29,310 bases of DNA. Source: DATBLZ01 sp036555065 (GTDB lineage: Bacteria > Pseudomonadota > Gammaproteobacteria > Steroidobacterales > Rariloculaceae). The notes under the pieces were generated by a model. That model saw nothing but the letters and a program-made list of their open reading frames with translations. It was not told where the DNA came from and did not search any database. Numbering within the stretch: the stretch's first letter is position 1; every line of letters starts with the position of its first letter. A program made the position numbers and the translations under genes. Location: contig DATBLZ010000037.1 of the NCBI GenBank assembly GCA_036555065.1, forward strand, positions 1 through 29,310. The letters are read 5' to 3'. Below, piece by piece: positions 16,504 through 24,529 of the stretch.

Positions 16504-18693
16504 GTGGCCCCAAGCACTCGCGCTCGCACGATTCTCGGCTCCCTGAGTGTGCTTGCGGCCCATAGCGCTGCGGCACAGCTCACGTGCCTCGACATCGATC
16601 CCACGCCTTTGCCGGACTTCGCCGTCGAAGACCCAGACGTCCTCGAATTCAGGCCGGGCCGTTTCCATGCCCTATCGGAATCGAGCATCGAGTTCTTCGA
16701 CGGCGTGAGCCTTCGTTATCACGGCGGCCTGCTGACTGCGGAGCATATGAGCTTAGAGCAGAACACGGTCGACGTCAGCGGCCGCATGACGTTTGCGAAC
16801 GAGGATTTCACCGTATTCGCCGAAGGTGCTTCGCTCAACAACGAGACGCGCGAGATTTCGGTCGCGGCCGCGGGGTTCAACATGCCGAAGCGCCCTGCGC
16901 GCGGCTCGGCCGAGCAGATTCTGATCACGGATTCGAAAACCCTGTCGATGGAGACGCTGAGCTTCACGACCTGCCCCGAAGAAGACACCGCCTGGGTGCT
17001 CATAGGGCGCGATCTCAAGCTCGACGCGGAAGCGGGATTCGGCACCGCGCGCGGCGTCAAGCTCAAATTCAAAGGTGTGCCGATTCTTTACGCCCCGTAC
17101 TTCACGTTTCCGATCGACGATCAACGCAAGAGCGGCTTTCTGACGCCGCGGATCGCCGATCGCGAGCGCACGGGGCTCGATATCTCGATCCCGTACTACT
17201 TCAATCTTGCACCCAACTACGATCTCACCCTCGAGCCGCGTTACATGAGCAAACGCGGCACGCAAATCAATACTGATTTTCGATACTTAACGCCGCGCAG
17301 CGGCGGCATCATCGACTACGACTATCTCGCCGACGACGAGCTGACCAACGAGTCGCGCAGCTACCTCGGCCTCCAGCACGAAACGTTTTTCGGGCGCGCC
17401 TGGCAGATGGTCGCGAGCGTGCAGAGCGTTTCCGACGAGACGTATTTCGAAGACATGGGCGACAGCCTCAGCGTCACGAGCCAGACCCACCTCAACCAGT
17501 ACGTCGACATCGGCTTCTTCGCGCCGCAGTGGTCGTTGCGGAACCGCTTTCAGCGGTATCAGACGATCGACACGTTCATCGCGCCCGTAGATCGGCCCTA
17601 CGAGCAATTGCCGCAAATGGTGTTCGAAGGCTTCTGGTCGGCGCGCTTCTGGGGTTTCGACTCCAATGCGGAGCTCGTCAACTTCGACCGCGACGTCGGT
17701 GTCACCGGTTGGCGGTTCGACTCGACGCAGGAGATCAGCCTGCGCTTCGGCGGGTCGGGCATGTACTTGACGCCGGCCGTCGCCTGGCGGCAGACGAACT
17801 ATCGGCTCGATGACCCGGTCACGGGAACCGAAGAGACGCTGACTCGCGGCTTGCCGATCGGGAGCGTCGACGCGGGCCTCGTCTTCGAGCGGAATGCGGG
17901 CAACAGCGGCCGGTTCGTGCAGACGCTCGAGCCGCGGTTGCTGTACGTCAACGTTCCGTTCGAGGATCAATCGCAGCTGCCCGTGTTCGATACGATCGTG
18001 CCGGACTTCAATCTCGTCCAGCTCTTCCGGAAGTACCAATTCGTCGGCCCGGATCGCGTCGCCGACACCGACCAGGTGAGCTTCGGAATCACTACGCGGC
18101 TGATCAACGACAAGAACGGCGAGGAGCGGCTCAGCGCGACGCTCGGCAAAACGCATTACCTCGAGCTGCAAACGGTGACCTTGCCGGGTCAGGTGCTGAG
18201 CCCCGTCAATGACTCCGACTACGTCGCCGAGCTCGGCATGAGCCTGAGCCAAACCTGGAATCTCGACGTGGGGTACCAGTGGAACAGCGAGACGAACTCG
18301 GCGGTACGTGCCGAGACGCGCTTCGAGTTTCGCCCGCGCGGGGATCGGCTTTTCGGCATGGGCTACCGTTCTCGCGAAGGCTTGCTCGAGCAAGGCGACT
18401 TGTCGATCGTGTGGCCTCTCGCGACGAGTTGGCGGTTCATCGGCCAATACAGCTACTCGTTGCTCGACGAAGAGCCACTCGAGCAGTTCGCCGGGCTCGA
18501 GTACGAGGCGTGCTGCTGGCGCCTGCGCGTCACGGGCAGCCGCTACATCAGCAGCCGCACGGGCGAGACCGACAATACGATCTCGCTCCAATTCGAGCTC
18601 AAGGGCCTCTCGCAGCGGACGAGCTCGCCGGAGGACTACCTCGACCGTGGTATTCTTGGCTATCGACGATTTGCCGGAGACGAAGCGGAATGA
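16504..18693 (+). CDS. lptD: LPS-assembly protein LptD
   Basis: A 729-residue outer-membrane beta-barrel protein that, with LptE, inserts lipopolysaccharide into the outer leaflet. A signal peptide precedes mature sequence beginning near QLTC. The N-terminal OstA/jellyroll region (about 45-190) is followed by the long barrel with alternating aromatic strands. The cysteines are diagnostic: C28, C157 and the adjacent pair C670-C671 correspond to the four LptD cysteines that make the two essential long-range disulfides. The start is GTG at 16504: an in-frame TAG at 16477-16479 leaves no better choice. It is slightly shorter than the E. coli protein. Its stop overlaps surA as ATGA, and SurA is the chaperone that folds LptD, so the pairing is functional. 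Confidence 0.96.
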   Translation: MAPSTRARTILGSLSVLAAHSAAAQLTCLDIDPTPLPDFAVEDPDVLEFRPGRFHALSESSIEFFDGVSLRYHGGLLTAEHMSLEQNTVDVSGRMTFANEDFTVFAEGASLNNETREISVAAAGFNMPKRPARGSAEQILITDSKTLSMETLSFTTCPEEDTAWVLIGRDLKLDAEAGFGTARGVKLKFKGVPILYAPYFTFPIDDQRKSGFLTPRIADRERTGLDISIPYYFNLAPNYDLTLEPRYMSKRGTQINTDFRYLTPRSGGIIDYDYLADDELTNESRSYLGLQHETFFGRAWQMVASVQSVSDETYFEDMGDSLSVTSQTHLNQYVDIGFFAPQWSLRNRFQRYQTIDTFIAPVDRPYEQLPQMVFEGFWSARFWGFDSNAELVNFDRDVGVTGWRFDSTQEISLRFGGSGMYLTPAVAWRQTNYRLDDPVTGTEETLTRGLPIGSVDAGLVFERNAGNSGRFVQTLEPRLLYVNVPFEDQSQLPVFDTIVPDFNLVQLFRKYQFVGPDRVADTDQVSFGITTRLINDKNGEERLSATLGKTHYLELQTVTLPGQVLSPVNDSDYVAELGMSLSQTWNLDVGYQWNSETNSAVRAETRFEFRPRGDRLFGMGYRSREGLLEQGDLSIVWPLATSWRFIGQYSYSLLDEEPLEQFAGLEYEACCWRLRVTGSRYISSRTGETDNTISLQFELKGLSQRTSSPEDYLDRGILGYRRFAGDEAE

Positions 18694-20024
18694 CCCTACG
18701 GCCGTGCATCAGGTTGGCTGCCACGTTGGCGCTCATCCTCTTGAGCGAGCCCGGCTGGTCGCAAACGCGCGAGCTCGGCTCGACCGGCGATATATTGGAC
18801 GGCATCGCGGCCGTCGTCGACGAAGGCATCGTGCTCGAAAGCGAGCTCGCGCAACGCGTCGCGATCTACGTCGGCAACCTCCGTGCTCAGCAACAGCAGG
18901 CCCCACCGGAGCAACGCGGCGCGCTGCCGCCGCTGGGCGTAATCCAGCGCCAGGTCCTCAATCAGCTCGTGCTGCGCCAGATCCAGCTCCAGCGCGCCAA
19001 AAAAGTTGGCATCGTCGTCAGCGACGACCAGCTCAATCAGGTCCTCGGCAACCTCGCGAACAATTTGGGAATCACGCTCGATCAGCTGCCTGCGGCCCTC
19101 GCCGCCGAGAACCTCGATTACTCGATGTATCGCGAGAACGCGCGCGAAGACATCATGATCTCGCAGCTCGAGCAGCGTGACGTCATGAACCGAATCTCGG
19201 TGACGCCACGCGAGCTCGATCAGTGTCTGCGGCAGCTCGAAGAGAATCAAACCAACCAATTCGACTACAACGTCTCGCACATTCTGATCAGTTTGTCGGC
19301 GTCCGCAACGAGCGATGAGATTCGCGACGCGGAGCAGCGGATAAACGACATTCGCGAGCAGGTCGCGGCGGGTGCGGATTTCGCGCAACTCGCGCTGACG
19401 TACTCGCAAGCTCAGACCGCGCTCCAGGGCGGGTCGCTCGGTTGGCGCAAAGGAGCGGAGCTGCCGACGCTCTTTGCCGACGTCGTTTTCCACCTGCAGC
19501 CGGGCGAGGTCTCCGAGCCGATCCGCAGCGGCAGCGGTTTTCACATCGTGCGTCTCAACGAGATGCGCGGCGCCGAGCGCGTCATGGTCGATCAAGTGCA
19601 TGCACGCCATATTCTGATCGCCCCGAATGCGCTTCTCGATGAGGATGCGACGCGCCAGAAACTGATCGGCATCCGCGAGCAAATCCTGAGAGGCGACGAT
19701 TTCAGCGCCGTTGCGAACGCGGTCTCCGAGGATGCGGTTTCGGGCTCCGACGGCGGCGACCTGGGTTGGGTTTCGCCCGACGATTTCGTTCCGGAGTTTG
19801 CGGAGAAACTCCGCGATCTGCAGATCGGCGAGCTCAGCGAAGTGTTCAGAACTCGATTCGGCTACCACATCGTCGAGGTGCTCGAGCGCCGCTCCCACGA
19901 TACGACCGACGAGCTCAAGGAGCAGCGTTGCCTGAAAGAGATCCGCGAAGGCAAAGCCGCAGAAGAGCGCGAGCTCTGGGCGCGTCGGCTTCGCGATCAA
20001 GCGTACGTCGATATTCGCTTATAG
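18690..20024 (+). CDS. surA: Periplasmic chaperone / peptidyl-prolyl isomerase SurA
   Basis: A 444-residue periplasmic chaperone for outer-membrane proteins. A signal peptide (residues 1-24, ending PGWSQ) precedes the SurA N-terminal domain (about 35-175). Two parvulin domains follow: the first about 190-292 (SHILISLS, GGSLGWRKGAELP, GFHIVRLNE), the second about 301-405 (ARHILIAP, GGDLGWVSPDDFVPEF, GYHIVEVLE). A C-terminal helix completes the SurA core. The ATG at 18690 overlaps the lptD stop; the frame is open further upstream but only inside lptD. Two parvulin domains and the neighbour lptD make the identification firm. No frameshift or truncation is seen. Confidence 0.96.
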   Translation: MTLRPCIRLAATLALILLSEPGWSQTRELGSTGDILDGIAAVVDEGIVLESELAQRVAIYVGNLRAQQQQAPPEQRGALPPLGVIQRQVLNQLVLRQIQLQRAKKVGIVVSDDQLNQVLGNLANNLGITLDQLPAALAAENLDYSMYRENAREDIMISQLEQRDVMNRISVTPRELDQCLRQLEENQTNQFDYNVSHILISLSASATSDEIRDAEQRINDIREQVAAGADFAQLALTYSQAQTALQGGSLGWRKGAELPTLFADVVFHLQPGEVSEPIRSGSGFHIVRLNEMRGAERVMVDQVHARHILIAPNALLDEDATRQKLIGIREQILRGDDFSAVANAVSEDAVSGSDGGDLGWVSPDDFVPEFAEKLRDLQIGELSEVFRTRFGYHIVEVLERRSHDTTDELKEQRCLKEIREGKAAEERELWARRLRDQAYVDIRL

Positions 20025-20058
20025 CAACGGCACACGCGGTCGGCCCGCGCGACCGGCA

Positions 20059-21057
20059 ATGAGCATCGAGTCCCCCGTGATCGCAGTGACCTCCGGCGAG
20101 CCGGCGGGCATCGGTCCGGATATTTGCGTCGCGCTCGCGACGCGCGCGTGGCCGATGCGGATCGCGACGGTCGGCGATCCCGCGGTGCTCGCAGCGCGCG
20201 CGCAGGCGCTAGGCGCGGCCATAAGTATCGTGCCGTGCCGGGCGCCGAGCGACGTCGGGGCGGCTCGGCGCGGTGTGCTGCAAGTGCTCCCGATCGAAGC
20301 GGCGAGCCCCGTCGTTCCCGGCCGGCTCGATCCGCGCAATGCGGGTTACGTGCTCGAGCTCATCAAACGCGGCGCCGAGCTCTGTGCGAGCGGCGCGTGC
20401 GCGGCGCTCACGACTGCGCCCGTGCAAAAGAGCGTCATCAACTCGGCCGGCGTCGCATTCTCGGGGCATACGGAGCTCCTGGCCGAGCTCACGCATGCGG
20501 CGCTGCCCGTGATGTTGCTCGCGAGCAAGAGGCTGCGTGTCGCGCTCGCGACGACGCACCTACCGCTCGGCGCCGTACCCGCCGCGCTCGACGGGCCGCG
20601 GCTCGAGCGAATCGTCACGATCATCGCCACGGATCTCGAGGCGCGCTTCGGCGTCGCCAAGCCGCGGATCGCCGTTCTCGGCCTCAATCCGCATGCAGGC
20701 GAGAGCGGCGTGCTCGGCAAGGAGGAGCAGACGATAATCGCGCCGGCGATCGAGCGCGCCCGCGCGCGCGGCATCGACGCGTTCGGCCCCCTCCCCGCCG
20801 ACACGGCGTTTACGCCCGAGGCGCTCGAGCGCTGCGACGTCGTGCTCGCGATGTATCACGACCAAGGCTTGCCCGTGATCAAGGCGCTCGGCTTCGGCGA
20901 GATCGTCAACGTGACGTTGGGGCTGCCGATCATCCGCACGTCCGTCGATCACGGCACTGCACTCGCACTCGCGGGCACGGGTCAGGCGCGGCCCGAAAGT
21001 CTGTTCGCGGCCGTCGCCCTCGCCGCAGAGCTCGCGCGCCGAGCAAAGGACGCATGA
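20059..21057 (+). CDS. pdxA: 4-hydroxythreonine-4-phosphate dehydrogenase
   Basis: A 332-residue NAD-dependent dehydrogenase of the DXP-dependent vitamin B6 pathway, which oxidises 4-phosphohydroxy-threonine ahead of ring closure by PdxJ. Visible hallmarks are TSGEPAGIGPDI near residues 11-22, the SGHTELLAEL metal/substrate motif with H137, and MYHDQGLPVIKALGFG followed by IIRTSVDHGTALALAG with further metal-binding histidines. Length is normal. It begins 34 bases after surA and overlaps ksgA by ATGA. PdxA is standard in this operon; here its product PLP is also the cofactor of kynureninase encoded downstream, although that link is only inferred. Confidence 0.96.
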   Translation: MSIESPVIAVTSGEPAGIGPDICVALATRAWPMRIATVGDPAVLAARAQALGAAISIVPCRAPSDVGAARRGVLQVLPIEAASPVVPGRLDPRNAGYVLELIKRGAELCASGACAALTTAPVQKSVINSAGVAFSGHTELLAELTHAALPVMLLASKRLRVALATTHLPLGAVPAALDGPRLERIVTIIATDLEARFGVAKPRIAVLGLNPHAGESGVLGKEEQTIIAPAIERARARGIDAFGPLPADTAFTPEALERCDVVLAMYHDQGLPVIKALGFGEIVNVTLGLPIIRTSVDHGTALALAGTGQARPESLFAAVALAAELARRAKDA

Positions 21058-21848
21058 GGGTCGCGGCGCGCAAACGCTTCGGGCAGCACTTCCTGCACGA
21101 CCCGGCCGTGATCCGGCGGATCATTGCGGCGATCGACCCGACGCCCGCCGACAATCTCGTCGAGATCGGCGGCGGCATGGGCGCGCTCACGGGGCCGTTG
21201 CTCGAGCGCGTTGACGTGCTCCACGTGATCGAGGTCGACGTACGTCTCGCCGAGGAGCTCGAGCGGCTCGGGGAATCGCGCGCCCGGCGCAATGGTCCCG
21301 CCCGCCTCGTCGTGCACCGCGCCGACGCGCTCGAGTTCGATTTCGCGGCCTTGGCCGCGACGGGACGCAGCCTCCGCGTCGTCGGCAACCTTCCCTACAA
21401 CATCTCGACACCTCTGTTGTTCCGCCTGCTCGAGCTCAAGGGAGCGATCCGCGACATGCACGTGATGCTGCAAAAGGAAGTCGTCACGCGCATGACGGCA
21501 GGGCCCGGCAGCAAGGACTACGGCCGTTTGACCGTGATGCTCGCCGCTTGGGCCGACATCGAGCGCTGCTTCGACATCGGCCCCGGGGCTTTCGCGCCGC
21601 CCCCGAAGGTTTGGTCGACGTTCGTGCGCATCGTGCCCCGCGCCGAGCCGCGGTTCGTCATCGCCGATGAACCGCGGTTCGCGCGCCTCGTCGCGCACGT
21701 GTTCTCGATGCGCCGCAAGACGATCGGCCGCTCGCTCAAGGAGCGAGCCTCGGCGTCTGCAATTGCGGCTGCCGGCATCGACCCGCGGGCCCGACCCGAG
21801 GATCTGGCGCCCGCAGAATTCGCGCGACTCGCGGAGCTCTGCGAGTAA
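21054..21848 (+). CDS. ksgA: 16S rRNA dimethyladenosine transferase
   Basis: A 264-residue SAM-dependent methyltransferase that dimethylates two adjacent adenines near the 3' end of 16S rRNA (A1518 and A1519 in E. coli numbering) during small-subunit maturation. The opening RKRFGQHFLHD, the SAM motif VEIGGGMGALT (residues 36-46) and the catalytic NLPYN (112-116) are all present, as is the C-terminal SMRRKTIGRSL segment. ATG at 21054 overlaps the pdxA stop as ATGA; the same frame is open far upstream but only as a shadow of pdxA. The family length is normal. apaH follows after 12 bases without the usual apaG. Confidence 0.96.
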   Translation: MRVAARKRFGQHFLHDPAVIRRIIAAIDPTPADNLVEIGGGMGALTGPLLERVDVLHVIEVDVRLAEELERLGESRARRNGPARLVVHRADALEFDFAALAATGRSLRVVGNLPYNISTPLLFRLLELKGAIRDMHVMLQKEVVTRMTAGPGSKDYGRLTVMLAAWADIERCFDIGPGAFAPPPKVWSTFVRIVPRAEPRFVIADEPRFARLVAHVFSMRRKTIGRSLKERASASAIAAAGIDPRARPEDLAPAEFARLAELCE

Positions 21849-21860
21849 AATCGGCCCACA

Positions 21861-22688
21861 ATGGCTCTCTACGTCATCGGCGACATCCAAGGCTGCGCCG
21901 AGGCCTTCGACAAGCTGCTCAAGGAGATCTCCTTTCATCGGGGCCGCGACCGCCTTTGGCTCGTCGGCGATCTCGTCAATCGCGGCCCGGATTCCTTGGG
22001 CGTCCTACGCCGCGTAAGAGCGCTCGGCGATCGCGCCATCTGCGTGCTCGGCAACCACGATCTCCATCTGCTCGCGGCCGCAGCCGGCGCGCGCCAAGGC
22101 AGCGCGACGGATACCTTTCAGGACGTGCTCAATGCGCCCGACGCGCGCAAGCTATTGGATTGGCTGCGCAAGCGACCGTTGATTCACCTCGACGCCGAAA
22201 CCAAACGCGTGCTCGTGCACGCAGGCATCCCACCAATCTGGAAGGTCTGGCAGGCCGCGGCGATGGCCGCCGAGGTCGAGGCCATGCTGCGACGACCGCA
22301 ATGGAAGGCCGCACTGCGCAAGATGTACGGGAACACGCCGTTGCATTGGCGCGATGACCTCGTCGACGAGGACCGCCGTCGGTTCACGATCAACGCGCTC
22401 ACGCGCATGCGTTACTGGGACAAGTCCGGGCATATCGACCTCGATTTCTCCGGTCCGCCCGACACCGCGCCCAATGGCCTCATACCGTGGTTCGATGCGC
22501 GAAAGCCGAGGCGCAAGTGGCATATAGTGTTCGGCCACTGGTCCGCGCTCGGCTACAAACGCCGCCAGGACATCACGGCCGTCGACACGGGCTGCGTCTG
22601 GGGCGGTGCGCTCACGGCCGTGCCGCTCGAGCCGAGCGGTAAGCCCGTGCAAGTCGTCACCAAACCGGGCGGAACGCCAGTGCGTTGA
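21861..22688 (+). CDS. apaH: Symmetrical bis(5'-nucleosyl)-tetraphosphatase
   Basis: A 275-residue calcineurin-type phosphatase that splits diadenosine tetraphosphate into two ADP. The metallophosphatase motifs are complete: GDIQG (7-11), GDLVNRGPDS (36-45) and GNHDLHLL (64-71), followed later by VHAGIPP and FGHWSALG. The C-terminal TGCVWGGALTAVPL is typical of ApaH. ApaH also removes nucleoside-tetraphosphate caps from RNA in E. coli. The gene lies 12 bases after ksgA and 13 before the dioxygenase gene, inside the same run. The normal neighbour apaG is not present between ksgA and apaH. Confidence 0.96.
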   Translation: MALYVIGDIQGCAEAFDKLLKEISFHRGRDRLWLVGDLVNRGPDSLGVLRRVRALGDRAICVLGNHDLHLLAAAAGARQGSATDTFQDVLNAPDARKLLDWLRKRPLIHLDAETKRVLVHAGIPPIWKVWQAAAMAAEVEAMLRRPQWKAALRKMYGNTPLHWRDDLVDEDRRRFTINALTRMRYWDKSGHIDLDFSGPPDTAPNGLIPWFDARKPRRKWHIVFGHWSALGYKRRQDITAVDTGCVWGGALTAVPLEPSGKPVQVVTKPGGTPVR

Positions 22689-22701
22689 GACGGAGACGAT
22701 C

Positions 22702-23220
22702 ATGGCCGTTGCGATGCCGTTCAATCTCCTCGATTGGATCGAAGCCAATCGCGCGGCGCTGCGCCCGCCCGTTTGCAACAAGCAACTCTTCTTGAGCCCC
22801 GACTTCATCATCCAGATCGTCGGTGGGCCGAACTCACGCACCGACTACCATCACGACGAGGGCGCGGAGCTCTTCTACCAGCTCGAAGGCGAGATGCTGC
22901 TCAAGACCATCCAGAATGGACGACGCATCGACATTCCGATCCGCGCCGGCGAGATTTTCCTCTTGCCGCCGCGCGTCCCGCATTCGCCGCAACGGCTCGC
23001 GAACACCGTAGGTCTCGTCGTCGAGCGCGTGCGCCGCGCCGACGAGCTCGACGGCTTCATGTGGTTCTGCGAGAAGTGCGACAACAAGCTCCATGAGGAG
23101 TTTCTGCACGTCGCCGATATCGTCAAGGACCTTCCGCCCGTATTTGCGCGCTTTTACGGCAGTGTTGCGGCACGGACGTGCAAGCGCTGCGGAACCGTGA
23201 TGCCGCCGGCGGCTTCTTGA
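22702..23220 (+). CDS. nbaC: 3-hydroxyanthranilate 3,4-dioxygenase
   Basis: A 172-residue cupin that opens the ring of 3-hydroxyanthranilate, giving the semialdehyde that cyclises to quinolinate. The iron ligands H50, E56 and H94 and the substrate residues R46, R98 and E109 have exactly the spacing known for the Cupriavidus enzyme. Two C-x2-C pairs (C123/C126 and C160/C163) form the rubredoxin-like iron site of the bacterial type. ATG at 22702 follows a GGAG 7 bases earlier and lies 13 bases after apaH. With kynureninase and the monooxygenase downstream it completes three consecutive steps of kynurenine conversion toward NAD or catabolism. Confidence 0.96.
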   Translation: MAVAMPFNLLDWIEANRAALRPPVCNKQLFLSPDFIIQIVGGPNSRTDYHHDEGAELFYQLEGEMLLKTIQNGRRIDIPIRAGEIFLLPPRVPHSPQRLANTVGLVVERVRRADELDGFMWFCEKCDNKLHEEFLHVADIVKDLPPVFARFYGSVAARTCKRCGTVMPPAAS

Positions 23221-23233
23221 CCTGCGCACGCCG

Positions 23234-24529
23234 ATGACCACCTTCGGGCCCGGGATCGACTATGCGGCCGCGCTCGATTCGGCGGATACGCTCGCGCAAT
23301 ACCGCCGTGCGTTCGACCTGCCGCACAGCGGCAAGAAGGGCCTCGTCTACCTGTGCGGTCATTCGCTCGGACCGCTGCCGAAAAGCGCGCGCCGTGCGGT
23401 CGAGGTCGAGCTCGAGCGTTGGGCAGAGCTCGGCGTCGAAGCTCATTTCGACGGCGAAGGTCCGTGGTACTCGTACCACGAGCGCTTCGCGGCGCCGCTC
23501 GCGCGGCTCGTCGGCGCGCATGCCGACGAGGTCGTCGCGATGAACTCGCTGACTGTGAACCTCCATTTGATGCTCGCAACGTTCTATCGGCCCAAGGGCA
23601 AGCGGACGAAGATCGTCGTCGAGCGCGGTGCGTTTCCGTCCGATCGCTATGCCGTGCAATCGCAGCTGCGCCAGCACGGTCTCGATCCCAAGACGCACCT
23701 GATCGAGCTCGAAGGAACGGCTTCTGCGGGCGCACACGACCGCAAGCTCATCGAGACCGGCGCGCTCGAGCTCCTGCTCGCCGAGCACGCCGACGAGATT
23801 GCGCTCGTGCTCTTGCCGGGCGTGCAGTTCCTCACGGGCCAGGCGCTCGCGCTCGATGAGTTCGCGCGCATTGCGCAGCGCTACGATTGCCGGATCGGTT
23901 TCGACTTGGCGCACGCGGTCGGCAACGTGCCGCTCGCGCTCCACGACGCGGGTGCTGATTTCGCCGTCTGGTGCAGCTACAAATACTTGAACGCGGGGCC
24001 GGGCGCGATCGGCGGCTGCTTCGTCCACCGGCGCTGGCACGGCCGCGCCGACACTCCGCGGCTCGCAGGTTGGTGGGGACACGACGCCGCGACGCGTTTC
24101 GCGCTGCGCGACGAGCTGGTGCCGATGCCGGGCGCGCAAGCCTGGCAGCTCAGCAATCCGTCGATCCTCGCGATGGCGCCGCTCGCGGCCTCGCTCGCGA
24201 TCTTCGAAGCCGCAACCCTGCGCGCGTTGCGCAAGAAGTCCGTGCGCTTGACGGCGTATCTCGAAAGGTTGCTCGAGCACGAGCTCGGCGAGCGCATTCG
24301 GATTCTCACGCCGCGCGACGCGAATGCGCGCGGCGCCCAGCTCTCGGTGCGCGTCAACGTCGAGTCGCAGGCGCTCGACGCCGTGCGCGCAGCCTTGCGT
24401 GCAGCCGGCGTCGTCGTCGATTGGCGCGGCGACGACGTGCTGCGCATGGCGCCGGCGCCCCTCTACAACCGCTACCGCGACGTGCATGCGGCCGTGCAGG
24501 CGCTCGGCCGTGCGCTCGCGCGCGCATGA
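23234..24529 (+). CDS. kynU: Kynureninase
   Basis: A 431-residue PLP enzyme of fold type I that cleaves 3-hydroxykynurenine (or kynurenine) into 3-hydroxyanthranilate (anthranilate) and alanine. YLCGHSLGPLPK near residues 39-50, GEGPWYSYHE (75-84), the cofactor aspartate D224 in GFDLAHAVGN and the Schiff-base lysine K250 in CSYKYLNAGPG are all present, and the C-terminal substrate-binding region is intact. Length is that of complete bacterial kynureninases. It starts 13 bases after the dioxygenase and overlaps kmo by ATGA, so product channelling through co-expression is likely. Preference for the 3-hydroxy substrate is inferred from the neighbours. Confidence 0.96.
   Translation: MTTFGPGIDYAAALDSADTLAQYRRAFDLPHSGKKGLVYLCGHSLGPLPKSARRAVEVELERWAELGVEAHFDGEGPWYSYHERFAAPLARLVGAHADEVVAMNSLTVNLHLMLATFYRPKGKRTKIVVERGAFPSDRYAVQSQLRQHGLDPKTHLIELEGTASAGAHDRKLIETGALELLLAEHADEIALVLLPGVQFLTGQALALDEFARIAQRYDCRIGFDLAHAVGNVPLALHDAGADFAVWCSYKYLNAGPGAIGGCFVHRRWHGRADTPRLAGWWGHDAATRFALRDELVPMPGAQAWQLSNPSILAMAPLAASLAIFEAATLRALRKKSVRLTAYLERLLEHELGERIRILTPRDANARGAQLSVRVNVESQALDAVRAALRAAGVVVDWRGDDVLRMAPAPLYNRYRDVHAAVQALGRALARA

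Noticed and set aside
17287..18591. Minus-strand 434-residue ORF
   Set aside because: Antisense to lptD; no motif and unlike any protein I know.
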